Below, in pieces: positions 38,101-46,625 of a stretch of DNA of 64,000 nt. The notes below the pieces were generated by a model that did no database searches, was not told the DNA's origin, and saw only the letters and a list, made by a program, of their open reading frames with translations. The stretch lies in NCBI GenBank assembly GCA_902781505.1, contig CACZJL010000004.1, positions 1 through 64,000 of the forward strand. The letters are read 5' to 3'. The position numbers were made by a program, and so were the translations under genes. Every line of letters starts with the position of its first letter. The first letter of the stretch is position 1. The stretch comes from an uncultured Lachnospiraceae bacterium. Its GTDB lineage: Bacteria; Bacillota; Clostridia; Lachnospirales; Lachnospiraceae.

Positions 38101-38188
38101 CGGTATGACCTTCGATGGATTTGATAAGATTCAGGAAGGCGATACAATCGAGGCATACGAGATGGTACAGGTTCCTCGTAAAAAGTAA
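35138..38188 (+). CDS. infB: Translation initiation factor IF-2 with expanded repeat region
   Basis: A 1016-residue GTPase that brings initiator tRNA to the 30S subunit. Residues 1-50 are the IF2_N helix bundle ([19 protein letters not shown]). A long low-complexity region follows: an Asn run at about 105-128, then residues about 197-346 made of repeats of the pattern [11 protein letters not shown] with variants such as [11 protein letters not shown] second IF2_N domain (about 430-480) precedes the G domain, with GHVDHGKTS (about 523), DTPGHEA and NKIDKP. Domains II, III and C2 end at MVQVPRKK. The usual clostridial IF-2 is shorter (roughly 650-900 residues); the excess is the repeat region. 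Confidence 0.97.
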   Translation: MRVHELAKELGVQSKDLAEYLSSDKKKYAAVSGVDADDERKARSKFGKHESKPVAPAPAKAEEPKKEATGNEVKKEPNPKHNIVTLNFQQNSSNGNRHNNGRNDRNNNRRGAYDNRNNNNNNNNNNNRRGGYTNQQPARPITAKQREEMRDRNQEVVVAGPAREKTAEEIRAEIEARKNRVNSMAQQQVEKPAKQVSDRSDDRNNGERRSDDRNNGERRFDDKNNGGRFGDRNNNGERRSYGDRNNNGERKSYGDRNNNNGERRPYGDRNNNNGGRSGDRKNNNGERKSFGDRNNNNGGRFGDRNNNNGGRFGDRNNNNGGRFGDRNNNNGGRFGDRNNNNGGRFGDKDGNQKRSFGDRNGRGTGTGRRDFGGKSNDAGFVVEQKPDSKNFNRRNDNRKKVRKNEEEKENLKFSQNQAHKKKQQEKKEEVIKTIQLPETISIRNLADKLKVTPAELVKKLFLQGKLVTVNDDLEYEAAETIALEYNVLCEPEEVVDVIADLLEDTEDAEDTLVPRPPVVCVMGHVDHGKTSLLDYIRKSHVTAGESGGITQAIGAYTVKSQSGKQITFLDTPGHEAFTAMRMRGAQSTDIAILVVAADDGVMPQTIEAINHAKAAGVEIIVAINKIDKPNANIEKVKQELTEYGLISEDWGGSTIFCPVSAHTGEGVDNLLEMIMLTAEVLELKANPNRDVRGIVIEAQLDKGRGPVATVLVQKGTLHVGDFVAAGEAHGKVRAMINDKQKRIRTAGPSIPVEIQGLSSVPKAGEILKSFNSEKEARTFAETFVSEGKKKLIDDTKKKLSLDDLFDQIKAGNVKDLNLIVKADVQGSVEAVNTSLLKLSNEEVQVKIIHSGVGNITESDVILASASNAIIIGFNVKPDNQASQTADTEHVDVRLYNVIYNAIEDVQDALNGMLDPIFEEQVIGHADIRAIFKASGVGNIAGAVVTDGKITSKASVRIKRADNLIFDGKISSLKRFKDEVKEVKSGYDCGMTFDGFDKIQEGDTIEAYEMVQVPRKK
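35730..36180 (+). repeat. Tandem repeat inside infB (33-bp units, 11 residues)
   Basis: Units coding for [11 protein letters not shown] recur. Five near-identical 33-bp copies begin at 36008, 36041, 36074, 36107 and 36140, preceded by more divergent units of 30-36 bp from about 35730. The reading frame is kept throughout, so the array is part of IF-2 and not an intergenic repeat. Confidence 0.95.
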
Positions 38189-38200
38189 TTGTTATTCACC

Positions 38201-38232
38201 AGGCAGGCTTAAAGGAATTTAGGCCTGCCTTG
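38201..38232 (+). other. Hairpin between infB and rbfA
   Basis: AGGCAGGC pairs with GCCTGCCT around a 14-base purine/T-rich loop, followed by TT only. Possible partial terminator or processing site. Confidence 0.5.
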
Positions 38233-38259
38233 ATGAATGTTTAAAGATAGGAGTAATTG

Positions 38260-38643
38260 ATGCGTAAAAACAGCATTAAAAATACAAGAATCAATGGTGA
38301 AGTTTTAAAAGAACTTACAATGATTATCCGTGACTTAAAGGACCCAAGAGTAGATTCCCTTCGCACAAGCATTGTGGAAGTGCAAGTAGCTCCTGACCTT
38401 AAGACATGCAAGGCTTACATTTCTGTATTAGGGGATGCTAAGCAGCAGGAAGATACAATCAAAGGCTTAAAGAGTGCAGAAGGCTTTATTCGTCGCGAAC
38501 TTGCAAGAACAGTAAACCTTCGTAACACTCCGGAAATCAATTTCATTCTCGACCAGTCTATTGAGTATGGCGTAAACATGTCTCACTTAATCGATGAAGT
38601 CATGGAGAAAGATGAAGAAGGACACAATAACGAGGAAGAGTAA
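38260..38643 (+). CDS. rbfA: 30S ribosome-binding factor RbfA
   Basis: A 127-residue KH-like factor for 16S rRNA 5'-end maturation and cold growth. It shows RINGEVLKELTMIIRDLKDPRV near the start and the family strand TCKAYISVLGD. A TTG at 38257 lies directly before the ATG at 38260; ATAGGAG precedes both and ATG is preferred. Followed after 21 bases by nrnA. Confidence 0.96.
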   Translation: MRKNSIKNTRINGEVLKELTMIIRDLKDPRVDSLRTSIVEVQVAPDLKTCKAYISVLGDAKQQEDTIKGLKSAEGFIRRELARTVNLRNTPEINFILDQSIEYGVNMSHLIDEVMEKDEEGHNNEEE

Positions 38644-38664
38644 TTCCCGGAAACAGAGGGTTTG

Positions 38665-39660
38665 ATGAAACTAGATGAACTAATTAATGGAATTCAGACA
38701 CTTGGTATTACAGGTCATGTAAGACCCGATGGAGATTGCATCGGTTCAACGCTCGGGCTTTACAATTACGTGAAGGACAATTATCCGGAAATCGATGTGA
38801 CTTTGTATTTGGAAGAGGCAAAAGACGGATTCTCCTACATGTCACGTATTGATGAAATCGTGCACGAGATGAGAGAAGAGGACAAAACGGCGGTCAAAGA
38901 CTTATTTATCATCTGTGACTGCTCAACACTTGACCGCATTGAACCATTTGCCGAGGTCTATGAGCATGCGAAGAAGCGTGCCTGCATCGACCATCATGTA
39001 AGCAACTTAGGCGATTTTGCAGACGTTAACGAAGTGAAGCCGGAGGCTTCCTCGACCTGTGAGGTGCTTTATGAACTGCTTGACGAGAGCCGAATTTCAA
39101 AGGCTGTTGCCGAGTGTCTTTATACAGGCATCGTTCATGATACCGGTGTGTTTAAATATAGCTCGACCAGCGGCAGAACCATGGCAATCGCAGGAAAGCT
39201 CATGGACCTTGGAATCGATTTCAATGACATCATTGATAATAGCTTTTACAAGAAGTCCTATGTACAGAACCAAATTTTAGGAAGAGCTCTTCTTGAGAGC
39301 GTTCTTTTTTATGATGGCAAATGTATTTTCTCCTGCATTGATGAGCCTACGATGAAATTCTACAATGTTACGGGCAAGGATTTAGGCGGCGTAATCGAGC
39401 AGCTTCGTCTGACGGATGGTGTGGAAGTGGCAATCTTCCTGTATCAGACAGGAGCTGACGAATTTAAGGTCAGCCTTCGTTCAAAGAAATATATCGACTG
39501 TGCAACGATTGCGATGGCACAGGGAGGCGGTGGACATAAGAGAGCAGCGGGCTTCACCGCTTATGGTAAAGCTGTGGAAATCGTGAATAGGATTTCAGAT
39601 TCACTTTCACTGCAGTTTAAGGAATATGAGAAGACCAGCAAAGAAGGGACTTTAGACTGA
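38665..39660 (+). CDS. nrnA: DHH phosphoesterase, NrnA-type oligoribonuclease/pAp phosphatase
   Basis: A 331-residue DHH/DHHA1 enzyme that degrades 2-5 nucleotide RNAs and dephosphorylates pAp. Motifs visible: GHVRPDGDCIGSTLGL, FIICDCSTLDRI, ACIDHHVSN, GIVHDTGVFKYSST, and DHHA1 AQGGGGHKRAAGF. ATG 38665 is used (a TTG at 38662 precedes it). Its TGA overlaps the truB ATG (ATGA-type overlap at 39658-39662), indicating coupled translation. Confidence 0.94.
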   Translation: MKLDELINGIQTLGITGHVRPDGDCIGSTLGLYNYVKDNYPEIDVTLYLEEAKDGFSYMSRIDEIVHEMREEDKTAVKDLFIICDCSTLDRIEPFAEVYEHAKKRACIDHHVSNLGDFADVNEVKPEASSTCEVLYELLDESRISKAVAECLYTGIVHDTGVFKYSSTSGRTMAIAGKLMDLGIDFNDIIDNSFYKKSYVQNQILGRALLESVLFYDGKCIFSCIDEPTMKFYNVTGKDLGGVIEQLRLTDGVEVAIFLYQTGADEFKVSLRSKKYIDCATIAMAQGGGGHKRAAGFTAYGKAVEIVNRISDSLSLQFKEYEKTSKEGTLD

Positions 39661-40568
39661 TGGATGGAATCCTTAACGTTTACAAAGAGAAGGGATGGAC
39701 TTCTTTCGACGTTGTGGCGAAACTCAGAGGGATCCTAAAAATGAAAAAAATCGGCCATGCGGGGACGCTTGATCCGAATGCGGAAGGCGTTCTTGTTGTG
39801 GCTCTTGGTGGTGGCACCAAAGCCATCAGCTATCTTGAGGACCGTACGAAGACCTATGAAGCGGTGCTGAAATTAGGTGTGTGTACGGATACTGAAGATA
39901 TCTGGGGGAAAGTAATCTCGGAAAATGAAGTGAATGTGACGCAGGCTGAGATTATGGAAGCGGTCAGAAAGTTTGAAGGAGAAATTGAACAGGTTCCACC
40001 GATGTATTCTGCGCTTCATCACGATGGCAAGAGACTCTATGAACTGGCCAGAGAAGGTAAGGTTGTAGAGAGAAAGGCAAGAAAAATCACGGTTGAGGCC
40101 ATTCATGTAAATGAGATTCATCTGGGCGATGATGAGAATACGGTTACCATGACGGTGCGTTGTTCTAAGGGAACGTACATCAGAACACTCTGTAAGGATA
40201 TCGGAGAAGCGCTTGGTTGTGGCGGATGCATGGCGGCGCTGACAAGAACCAGAGTAGGCAGTTTTACTCTGGATGAGTCTTTGAATCTGTCGCAGATTGA
40301 GGCAGCGGTTTCTGCCGGTGAAATTGAAGACAGAGTCGTAGCAATGGATCAGCTGTTCAATGCATATCCGGATGTGACGGTTCCTGAGGAACTTGAACGT
40401 CTGGCCTTAAACGGCAATAAGATTCCACTGGCAGCTGTTACAGGTGAAGAGTTAACGGGGGGCAGTTACGTGCGAATCAGTACGAAGGACAAATTCTGTG
40501 GAATTTATCAGGTTAAGGAAGGTTCTCTCGTTCCCGACAAGATGTTTATGACGGTAAGAAAGAGGTAA
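39660..40568 (+). CDS. truB: tRNA pseudouridine-55 synthase
   Basis: A 302-residue enzyme that makes pseudouridine 55 in the T-loop of tRNAs. It begins GILNVYKEKGWTSFDVV; the catalytic motif is GHAGTLDPNAEGVLVVALG with the essential Asp. CSKGTYIRTLCKDIGEALG and a C-terminal PUA-like domain follow. It starts inside the nrnA stop codon and is 4 bases before ribF. Confidence 0.97.
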   Translation: MDGILNVYKEKGWTSFDVVAKLRGILKMKKIGHAGTLDPNAEGVLVVALGGGTKAISYLEDRTKTYEAVLKLGVCTDTEDIWGKVISENEVNVTQAEIMEAVRKFEGEIEQVPPMYSALHHDGKRLYELAREGKVVERKARKITVEAIHVNEIHLGDDENTVTMTVRCSKGTYIRTLCKDIGEALGCGGCMAALTRTRVGSFTLDESLNLSQIEAAVSAGEIEDRVVAMDQLFNAYPDVTVPEELERLALNGNKIPLAAVTGEELTGGSYVRISTKDKFCGIYQVKEGSLVPDKMFMTVRKR

Positions 40569-40572
40569 TCGC

Positions 40573-41505
40573 ATGGAATATATTCATGATATAGAAGAAT
40601 TCTGCCTTACCAGACCTTGTGCCGTCACTTTGGGCAAGTTCGATGGAATCCACAGAGGACACCAGAAACTGATTGAAGAAGTGAGACGTGAGGCAGAAGA
40701 AAAGAACCTGATATCGGCAGTATTTACCTTTGATGGAATGCCGTTATCCCTGGTTCCGCAGCAGGAACAGCACTTTTTAAGCACCAATTACGAACGACAT
40801 GAAATACTTGAGCGGCTTGGCATCGATGTGGAAGTGGAATATCCATTTACCGAGAGCTTTATGAGGATGCCTCCGGAAGAATTCATTGAAAAGATTCTGG
40901 TGGAGAGGATGAAGGCGAAGGTTATCGTTGTCGGAACGGATTATTGTTTCGGTAAGGACAGAGCAGGCAATGCAAAGATGCTTGAAGACTATGCTGAAAA
41001 GTATGGCTACAAGGCAATTGTTATGGAAAAGGAGCGCTATCAGAATCGTATTATTTCAAGTACTTACGTGCGCGAAGAGCTGATGCGTGGCTCGATGGAG
41101 ACGGTCAATGCGCTGCTTGGACGGCCATATACAATTCTTGGCAACGTGTCAATGGGCTCTCAGATTGGAAGAACGATTGATATGCCGACAATGAATATCT
41201 ATCCGTCAACCAGAAAGCTTCTGCCGCCGAACGGAGTCTATGCAAGTAAGAGCATGTTTGAGGGAAAAACGTGGTATGGCGTAACGGATATCGGAGTCAG
41301 ACCGACGGTCGGAGATGGTCACCAGATTCGTGTTGAAACCAACCTCTTTGATTTTGAAGGGGATGGTGAAGGATATGGAAAGAGACTCGAAGTCAGTCTG
41401 CTTCATTTCCTGCGTTCTGAGACGAAATTTGACTCCCTCGAGGCGTTGAAAGCACAGATGAAACAGGATGCGGAATTTGCAAGGAAAATGTTCATGATGG
41501 ATTGA
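40573..41505 (+). CDS. ribF: Bifunctional riboflavin kinase/FAD synthetase
   Basis: A 310-residue enzyme making FMN and FAD from riboflavin. The N-terminal FAD synthetase part shows VTLGKFDGIHRGHQKLI, VVGTDYCFGKDRAGN and ISSTYVREELMRG. The C-terminal riboflavin kinase part shows GRPYTILGNVSMGSQIGRTI, NGVYASK and a GVTDIGVRPTVGDGH-type loop. The order truB-ribF-rpsO-pnp is standard. Confidence 0.97.
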   Translation: MEYIHDIEEFCLTRPCAVTLGKFDGIHRGHQKLIEEVRREAEEKNLISAVFTFDGMPLSLVPQQEQHFLSTNYERHEILERLGIDVEVEYPFTESFMRMPPEEFIEKILVERMKAKVIVVGTDYCFGKDRAGNAKMLEDYAEKYGYKAIVMEKERYQNRIISSTYVREELMRGSMETVNALLGRPYTILGNVSMGSQIGRTIDMPTMNIYPSTRKLLPPNGVYASKSMFEGKTWYGVTDIGVRPTVGDGHQIRVETNLFDFEGDGEGYGKRLEVSLLHFLRSETKFDSLEALKAQMKQDAEFARKMFMMD

Positions 41506-41516
41506 TAATTCATCGC

Positions 41517-41546
41517 TTGCGTTTCAGTCGGGCACTATGTTATAAT
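41517..41546 (+). promoter_or_regulatory. Promoter of rpsO
   Basis: TTGCGT 41517-41522 and a perfect TATAAT 41541-41546, spacing 18. Confidence 0.65.
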
Positions 41547-41558
41547 ACCAAAGGTTTA

Positions 41559-41605
41559 GCCGTCATTCAGGATTCGGACACTCCGACCAACCCTTGATGA
41601 CTGGC
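41559..41605 (+). promoter_or_regulatory. Putative S15 autoregulatory leader structure
   Basis: GCCGTCAT (41559-41566) pairs with ATGACTGGC (41597-41605, one bulged base), enclosing an inner TCGGA/TCCGA hairpin. It lies between the promoter and the rpsO start. Folded rpsO leaders that bind S15 are known in several bacterial groups, with differing shapes; that this one is an S15 target is inference. Confidence 0.5.
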
Positions 41606-41635
41606 GATTTATATTATTTTAAGGAGGAATCAACA

Positions 41636-41902
41636 ATGATTTCAAAGGAAAAGAAAGCACAGATTATTGCAGAATACGGAAGAATGCCTGGAGATACAGG
41701 TTCACCGGAAGTTCAGATTGCTATCCTTACAGAGCGTATCAACGAGCTTAACGAGCATTTAAAGGTAAACATCCATGATCATCATTCCAGAAGAGGTCTT
41801 TTAAAGATGGTTGGTAAGAGAAGAAACCTTCTTGCGTACTTACAGAAGAACGACCTTGAGGGATATCGTAACCTGATTGCAAAGCTTGGCTTAAGAAAGT
41901 AA
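41636..41902 (+). CDS. rpsO: 30S ribosomal protein S15
   Basis: An 88-residue S15, which binds the 16S central domain early in assembly. It shows [21 protein letters not shown], the rRNA-contact [20 protein letters not shown] and the C-terminal AKLGLRK. ATG 41636 with AAGGAGG upstream gives the standard length; the open frame to 41594 is leader. Terminator at 41915. Confidence 0.98.
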   Translation: MISKEKKAQIIAEYGRMPGDTGSPEVQIAILTERINELNEHLKVNIHDHHSRRGLLKMVGKRRNLLAYLQKNDLEGYRNLIAKLGLRK

Positions 41903-41914
41903 TAAGGCGATTAT

Positions 41915-41950
41915 ACGCAGGGTAAGAGAAATTTTACCCTGCGTTTAATT
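41915..41950 (+). terminator. Terminator after rpsO
   Basis: ACGCAGGGTAA/TTACCCTGCGT stem followed by TTTAATT. Confidence 0.8.
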
Positions 41951-42071
41951 CTATTTTTAGTTTTCATCTCGAGACTTCTGAAATGGGCATATTTAAGGCT
42001 TTTTTAGAAGCTTAAGCGGATGTATTCCGGCTGAATGTGTAAGTTTCAGATGTTTCGGTTGAAAACAAACA

Positions 42072-42162
42072 CGCTACTCATTGCAGCAATAGATGCAATG
42101 TAGCGAATACGTTGCGTTTACATCAAACGCAGCAGGACGAACATTATGCTGCATTCGCAGCA
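42072..42162 (+). promoter_or_regulatory. Structured leader of pnp with three hairpins
   Basis: H1 (42072-42105): CGCTAC-TC-ATTGCA with TGCAAT-GTAGCG, 12 bp with a two-base bulge. H2 (42111-42133): GTTGCGTTT with AAACGCAGC. H3 (42147-42162): TGCTGC with GCAGCA, ending 20 bases before the start codon. Leader hairpins of pnp are cleaved and autoregulated by PNPase in E. coli; a similar role here is inference. Confidence 0.6.
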
Positions 42163-42182
42163 GGAAGAAAAAAGGAGAAGCT

Positions 42183-44267
42183 ATGTTCAAGACATTTACA
42201 ATGGACCTTGCCGGCAGAGAACTCAGAGTTGACGTTGGCAGAGTTGCAGCACAGGCAAATGGTGCAGCATTCATGCACTATGGCGATACAGTTGTTCTTT
42301 CTACAGCAACTGCATCTAAGGAACCAAGAGAAGGAATCGATTTCTTCCCTCTTTCAGTAGAATTCGAAGAGAAGATGTATTCCGTAGGTAAGATCCCAGG
42401 CGGATTCAACAAGCGTGAAGGTAAGGCAAGTGAAAACTCTGTTCTTACAGCTCGTGTAATCGACCGTCCAATGAGACCTTTATTCCCTAAGGATTTCAGA
42501 AACGATGTATCTTTAAACAACTTAGTAATGGCTGTTGATCCACAGTGCCGTCCAGAGCTGGTTGCAATGATCGGTTCTTCTATCGCAACATGCATTTCTG
42601 ATATTCCATTCGAAGGCCCTGCAGCTATGACTCAGGTGGGTATGGTCGATGGTGAATTCATCATTAACCCTTCTCAGGAACAGTGGGATAACGGCGACCT
42701 TCAGTTGACGGTTGCATCTACAGCAGAAAAGGTTATCATGATCGAAGCTGGTGCTAATGAAATCCCTGAAGACGTTATGTTAGACGCTATCTACAAGGCT
42801 CATGACATCAACCAGACAATTATCGAGTTCATCAACAAGATTGTTGCTGAAGTTGGTAAGGAAAAGTTCACATACACAAGCTTTGCTGTACCTGCAGAAC
42901 TCATGGATGCCATTAAGGAAGCAATTCCTCAGGAGCAGATGGAAGTTGCAGTATTCACTGATGACAAGATGGAAAGAGATAAGAGAATCGATGCTCTTAC
43001 AGCTGAACTTAAGGAAAAGTTTGCTGATAACGAAGAATGGCTCGCAAAGCTTGGCGAAGCTATGTATCAGTATGAGAAGAAGACTGTCCGCAGAATGATC
43101 TTAAAGGAGCACAAGAGACCTGATGGCCGTGCAATCAACCAGATTCGTCCACTTGCAGCTGAGGTTGATATCGTTCCTAGAGTTCATGGTTCTGCTATGT
43201 TCACTCGTGGACAGACACAGATCTGCACAATCACAACACTTGCTCCACTTTCTGAAGCACAGAAGATTGACGGACTTGATGCAAACGTAACAAGCAAGAG
43301 ATATATCCACCACTACAATTTCCCATCCTACTCTGTAGGTGAGACTAAGCCAAGCAGAGGCCCGGGTCGTCGTGAAATCGGACATGGTGCATTAGCTGAG
43401 AAGGCTCTTGTTCCGGTACTTCCAACACCAGAAGAGTTCCCATATACAATCCGTACAGTTTCTGAGACATTCGAATCCAACGGTTCTACATCTCAGGCTT
43501 CTATCTGCGCATCTACAATGTCTCTTATGGCTGCAGGTGTTCCACTTAAGAAGCAGGTTGCAGGTATCTCCTGTGGTCTGGTAACAGGTGACACAGATGA
43601 CGATTTCATCGTTCTTACGGATATTCAGGGTATCGAAGATTTCTTCGGTGATATGGACTTCAAGGTAGCTGGTACTCATGACGGTATCACAGCTATCCAG
43701 ATGGATATCAAGATTCATGGTCTTACAAGACCTATCGTTGAAGAAGCAATCAGAAGAACTAAGGAAGCAAGAGAATTCATCATGGATACAGTTCTGACTC
43801 CAGCTATCGCAAAGCCACGTGCTACAGTTAATGAATATGCTCCTAAGATCATCCAGATGCAGATCGATCCTGAAAAGATTGGTGAAGTTGTTGGTCAGCG
43901 CGGTAAGAACATCAATGCAATCATTGATGAGTGCGGCGTTAAGGTTGACATCAATGAGGAAGGCTTTGTTTCTATCGCTGGTACAGATGCTGCCGGCATG
44001 GATAAGGCTAAGAAGTACATCGAAATCATCGCGTCTGAATTCGAAGAAGGCAAGATTTACGAAGGTGATGTTGTTTCTATCAAGGAATTCGGTGCATTCG
44101 TACAGTTCGCTCCCGGTAAGGAAGGTATGGTTCATATCTCTAAGATTGCGAAGGAAAGAATTGAGCACGTTGAAGATGTTCTCACACTCGGCGACCACGT
44201 TAAGTGCAAGTGCTTAGGTAAGGACAGAATGGGAAGAGTAAGCTTCTCTATCAAGGATGCTGAATAA
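42183..44267 (+). CDS. pnp: Polyribonucleotide nucleotidyltransferase (PNPase)
   Basis: A 694-residue phosphorolytic 3'-5' exoribonuclease. It has two RNase PH-like halves separated by an alpha-helical domain (about 215-300). The active half shows RPDGRAINQIRPL, FTRGQTQ, FPSYSVGETKPSRGPGRREI and GDTDDDFIVLTDIQG. Then KH (QIDPEKIGEVVGQRGKNINAI) and S1 (EEGKIYEGDVVSIKEFGAFV) domains follow. ATG 42183 with AAAGGAG before it is chosen; the in-frame stretch from 42093 is the leader hairpin region. Confidence 0.97.
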   Translation: MFKTFTMDLAGRELRVDVGRVAAQANGAAFMHYGDTVVLSTATASKEPREGIDFFPLSVEFEEKMYSVGKIPGGFNKREGKASENSVLTARVIDRPMRPLFPKDFRNDVSLNNLVMAVDPQCRPELVAMIGSSIATCISDIPFEGPAAMTQVGMVDGEFIINPSQEQWDNGDLQLTVASTAEKVIMIEAGANEIPEDVMLDAIYKAHDINQTIIEFINKIVAEVGKEKFTYTSFAVPAELMDAIKEAIPQEQMEVAVFTDDKMERDKRIDALTAELKEKFADNEEWLAKLGEAMYQYEKKTVRRMILKEHKRPDGRAINQIRPLAAEVDIVPRVHGSAMFTRGQTQICTITTLAPLSEAQKIDGLDANVTSKRYIHHYNFPSYSVGETKPSRGPGRREIGHGALAEKALVPVLPTPEEFPYTIRTVSETFESNGSTSQASICASTMSLMAAGVPLKKQVAGISCGLVTGDTDDDFIVLTDIQGIEDFFGDMDFKVAGTHDGITAIQMDIKIHGLTRPIVEEAIRRTKEAREFIMDTVLTPAIAKPRATVNEYAPKIIQMQIDPEKIGEVVGQRGKNINAIIDECGVKVDINEEGFVSIAGTDAAGMDKAKKYIEIIASEFEEGKIYEGDVVSIKEFGAFVQFAPGKEGMVHISKIAKERIEHVEDVLTLGDHVKCKCLGKDRMGRVSFSIKDAE

Positions 44268-44289
44268 TTTTTGTTTAATCTAAATTTAA

Positions 44290-44317
44290 GGATGGGGCTT
44301 GGTTCAAGTCCTCATCC
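44290..44317 (+). other. Hairpin resembling a tRNA acceptor/T-arm, upstream of the HIT gene
   Basis: GGATGGGGCTT pairs with AAGTCCTCATCC around GGTTC, then ACTA. The 3' half reads like the end of a tRNA (GGTTCAAGTCC then acceptor), but there are no D or anticodon arms. It may be a leader hairpin or a tRNA scrap; weakly supported as either. Confidence 0.4.
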
Positions 44318-44341
44318 ACTATTTAAAAAATGAGGTGTATT

Positions 44342-44773
44342 ATGGTAGATCAGAATTGTGCATATTGTGTTGAAGGCGCACTCGTTGACAAGTTCGGTAT
44401 CAAGATTTGCGAACTTCCGGAATCTAAAGTTTATCTGTTCCGTGAGCAGTCTCACAAAGGCAGATGTATCGTTGCAAGTAAGTATCATGTAGGTGATATG
44501 AATGAGCTTACAGCAGAACAGAGAGCAGCATTCTTTGAGGATGTTGCAAGAGTTTCCAGAGCAATTCAGGCTCTTTACAGCCCAGACAAGGTAAATTACG
44601 GCGCTTACGGTGACACAGGTCATCACCTTCACATGCACCTTTGCCCAAAGTATAGCTCAGATGAATTTGAGTGGGGCGGTGTATTCCTTATGAATCCAGA
44701 TCGCAAGTACCTCACAGATGAGGAATACTCTAAGATGGTAGAAGAATTAAAGGCTGAAATCGCAAAGCAGTAA
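44342..44773 (+). CDS. HIT-family nucleotide hydrolase/transferase
   Basis: A 143-residue histidine-triad protein. The active site HHLHMHLCP follows the HxHxH pattern near residue 97. An N-terminal C-x2-C pair (CAYC) could bind zinc together with other ligands. HIT proteins cleave nucleoside phosphoramidates or dinucleoside polyphosphates; the substrate here is open. ATG 44342 is chosen because GAGGTG lies 6 bases before; the ATG at 44330 overlaps that region. yebC follows 46 bases later. Confidence 0.88.
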   Translation: MVDQNCAYCVEGALVDKFGIKICELPESKVYLFREQSHKGRCIVASKYHVGDMNELTAEQRAAFFEDVARVSRAIQALYSPDKVNYGAYGDTGHHLHMHLCPKYSSDEFEWGGVFLMNPDRKYLTDEEYSKMVEELKAEIAKQ

Positions 44774-44819
44774 TCTGCACGTTTGCATATTTCAACTTGA
44801 ATGAAAGGAATAAGAAGAT

Positions 44820-45545
44820 ATGTCAGGACATTCAAAATTTGCCAATATCAAGGCAAAAAAGGAAAAGAATGATGCTGCGAAGGGTAAGATTTTCACCCGT
44901 CTCGGCAAGGACATCATGGTTGCTGTTAAGGAAGGCGGCGCTGATGTTAATAACAACAGTAAGTTAAAGGCAGTAGTTGCTAAGGCTAAGGCTGCGAACA
45001 TGCCTAACGATACGATCGATCGTGCAATCAAGAAGGCTTCTGATTCATCTCAGGCTGATCTTGAGAACATCACATACGAAGGATATGGACCTGGCGGCAC
45101 AGCTATTATTGTAGAAGCTCTTACAGATAACCGTAACCGTGCGGCTTCCAACATTCGTTATGCATTCTCAAGAGGTAACGGTAACATCGGTACTCCTGGA
45201 TGCGTATCCTTCATGTTTGACGAGAAGGGCCAGATTATTATCGACAAGGAAGAGTTCGAAATGGACCCTGAAGAGTTCGAAATGATGGTTATCGAAGCTG
45301 GTGCTGAAGATATCGCTGATGAGGAAGATTCCTTAGAAATCACAACAGCTCCTGAAGATTTCCAGGCAGTTGTTGATGCTATTGACGCAGCTGGTGTTAA
45401 GATGGCTTCTGCAGAAGTTACAAAGCTTCCACAGACATACGTTACACTTGAATCTGAAGATGATATCAAGTCTATCACAAGACTTCTTGACCTCTTAGAT
45501 GATGATGAAGACGTTCAGAATGTTTACACAAACTGGGAAGAATAA
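44820..45545 (+). CDS. yebC: YebC/PmpR-family protein
   Basis: A 241-residue protein of the YebC family, named as a DNA-binding regulator; some members instead help translation of proline-rich stretches. It begins SGHSKFANIKAKKEKNDAAKGKIFTRLGK, the family signature, with three domains and an acidic middle region. AAAGGAAT before the ATG. Terminator at 45562. Confidence 0.95.
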   Translation: MSGHSKFANIKAKKEKNDAAKGKIFTRLGKDIMVAVKEGGADVNNNSKLKAVVAKAKAANMPNDTIDRAIKKASDSSQADLENITYEGYGPGGTAIIVEALTDNRNRAASNIRYAFSRGNGNIGTPGCVSFMFDEKGQIIIDKEEFEMDPEEFEMMVIEAGAEDIADEEDSLEITTAPEDFQAVVDAIDAAGVKMASAEVTKLPQTYVTLESEDDIKSITRLLDLLDDDEDVQNVYTNWEE

Positions 45546-45561
45546 TTCTTAAAATAAAAAC

Positions 45562-45596
45562 GCTTATAGGCTCAACCGGGCTTATAAGCGTTTTTT
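45562..45596 (+). terminator. Terminator after yebC
   Basis: CGCTTATAGGCTC pairs with GGGCTTATAAGCG, followed by TTTTTTTG. Confidence 0.88.
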
Positions 45597-45683
45597 TGTT
45601 TATTGTATGGAAGTTCATCTGGCAAATGACCCTAAGCAGCGCGATTCACCAAGGCAGCACCGGTTCACCGGGTCGGCGCAAAT

Positions 45684-46553
45684 TCACCGGGACTTTCGGT
45701 ATTCGCTTGGAGTTACGCCGTATTCCTTTTTAAAGGCCCTGGAAAAGTGCATCTGGTTATCGTAGCCGACTTTTGAAGCGATAACCCGGATCGGTTCATC
45801 AGATGTTTTCAGACTTATTGCAGCTTTGGCAAGGCGGTAGGAAATCAGAAATTCCTGTGGGCTCTTACCAGTCGCCTCCTTAAAAATTCGCCCAAAGTAC
45901 GAGCGGTTTAAATTGCAGTTTTTCGCGATATCTTCGATGGTGATTGCATTTTTACTATTCATTTCAATAAACGCAAGTGCCTCACGGATATAAAAATCGC
46001 GCATTCTGTGATCTACGGAGGTGTTTCTGGCTGCAGATGAGGCGGTCAGACAATGGAAGAACTGATAACCGTGGCTGATTAAATCAAACACATTTCCGTC
46101 AGGATGCTCAATTAGATAGTCCATGGAAGAAATCATCTGCTTTGTAAGTGTCTCATCATCGCTTTCATAGACCGGCTGTTTCATGGAAAGACCGGCATTA
46201 GTCAGTGCATCTAAAGCTCTGAGCCCGTCAAATTCCACCCACGAGTACTCCCACGGGTCTTCTTTGGATGCAGAATAGACCGTTACCTGCTTCGGACAGA
46301 TTAGAAAGCCCTGCCCGGCATGAAGATGGAAAATGTGGGTGACTCCATTGGCATCATTTGCCTCTAACGTGCCGCTTCCCTGATGAATATAGTGGAAGAG
46401 GTAGTGATTCCTGACAAAGGGTCCATATGAATGCAGACTTTCACAGTCTTCGCGTCCGTACTGATATAGGCAGAAATCGACAAATGCTTCGTTTGGAAAG
46501 ACGAAGAATTTCTTGTTTCCGGGTTGTCTGTCGCCCGGTGTATTTCGACTCAT
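45684..46553 (-). CDS. AraC-family transcriptional regulator
   Basis: A 289-residue regulator with an N-terminal cupin-type sensor (about 15-165, including HYIHQGSGTLEA and LHAGQGFLICP) and a C-terminal double helix-turn-helix (about 185-289). The latter has ITIEDIAKNCNLNRSYFGRIFKEATG and SKVGYDNQMHFSRAFKKEYG. This resembles sugar-responsive AraC regulators. ATG 46553 is preferred because AAAGGAG lies just upstream; the frame open to 46616 has no such site. It is divergent from galK, and the two promoters overlap, so control of galK or galactoside use is likely but unproven. Confidence 0.92.
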   Translation of the reverse strand: MSRNTPGDRQPGNKKFFVFPNEAFVDFCLYQYGREDCESLHSYGPFVRNHYLFHYIHQGSGTLEANDANGVTHIFHLHAGQGFLICPKQVTVYSASKEDPWEYSWVEFDGLRALDALTNAGLSMKQPVYESDDETLTKQMISSMDYLIEHPDGNVFDLISHGYQFFHCLTASSAARNTSVDHRMRDFYIREALAFIEMNSKNAITIEDIAKNCNLNRSYFGRIFKEATGKSPQEFLISYRLAKAAISLKTSDEPIRVIASKVGYDNQMHFSRAFKKEYGVTPSEYRKSR

Positions 46554-46625
46554 ATTATGCGGCTCCTTTCTGGTTAGGCATTTGAATCTTGATGCTTTCT
46601 GGCATGGCGCTGGCATATATATATA

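Noticed and set aside
43392-44198. 268-residue minus-strand frame inside pnp
   Set aside because: Antisense to the catalytic and KH/S1 parts of PNPase; no supporting signals.
45597-45683. Repeated TTCACCGGG-type motifs before the AraC gene end
   Set aside because: Three short loosely similar copies in 60 bases with no clear stem or period; not enough to call a repeat or terminator.
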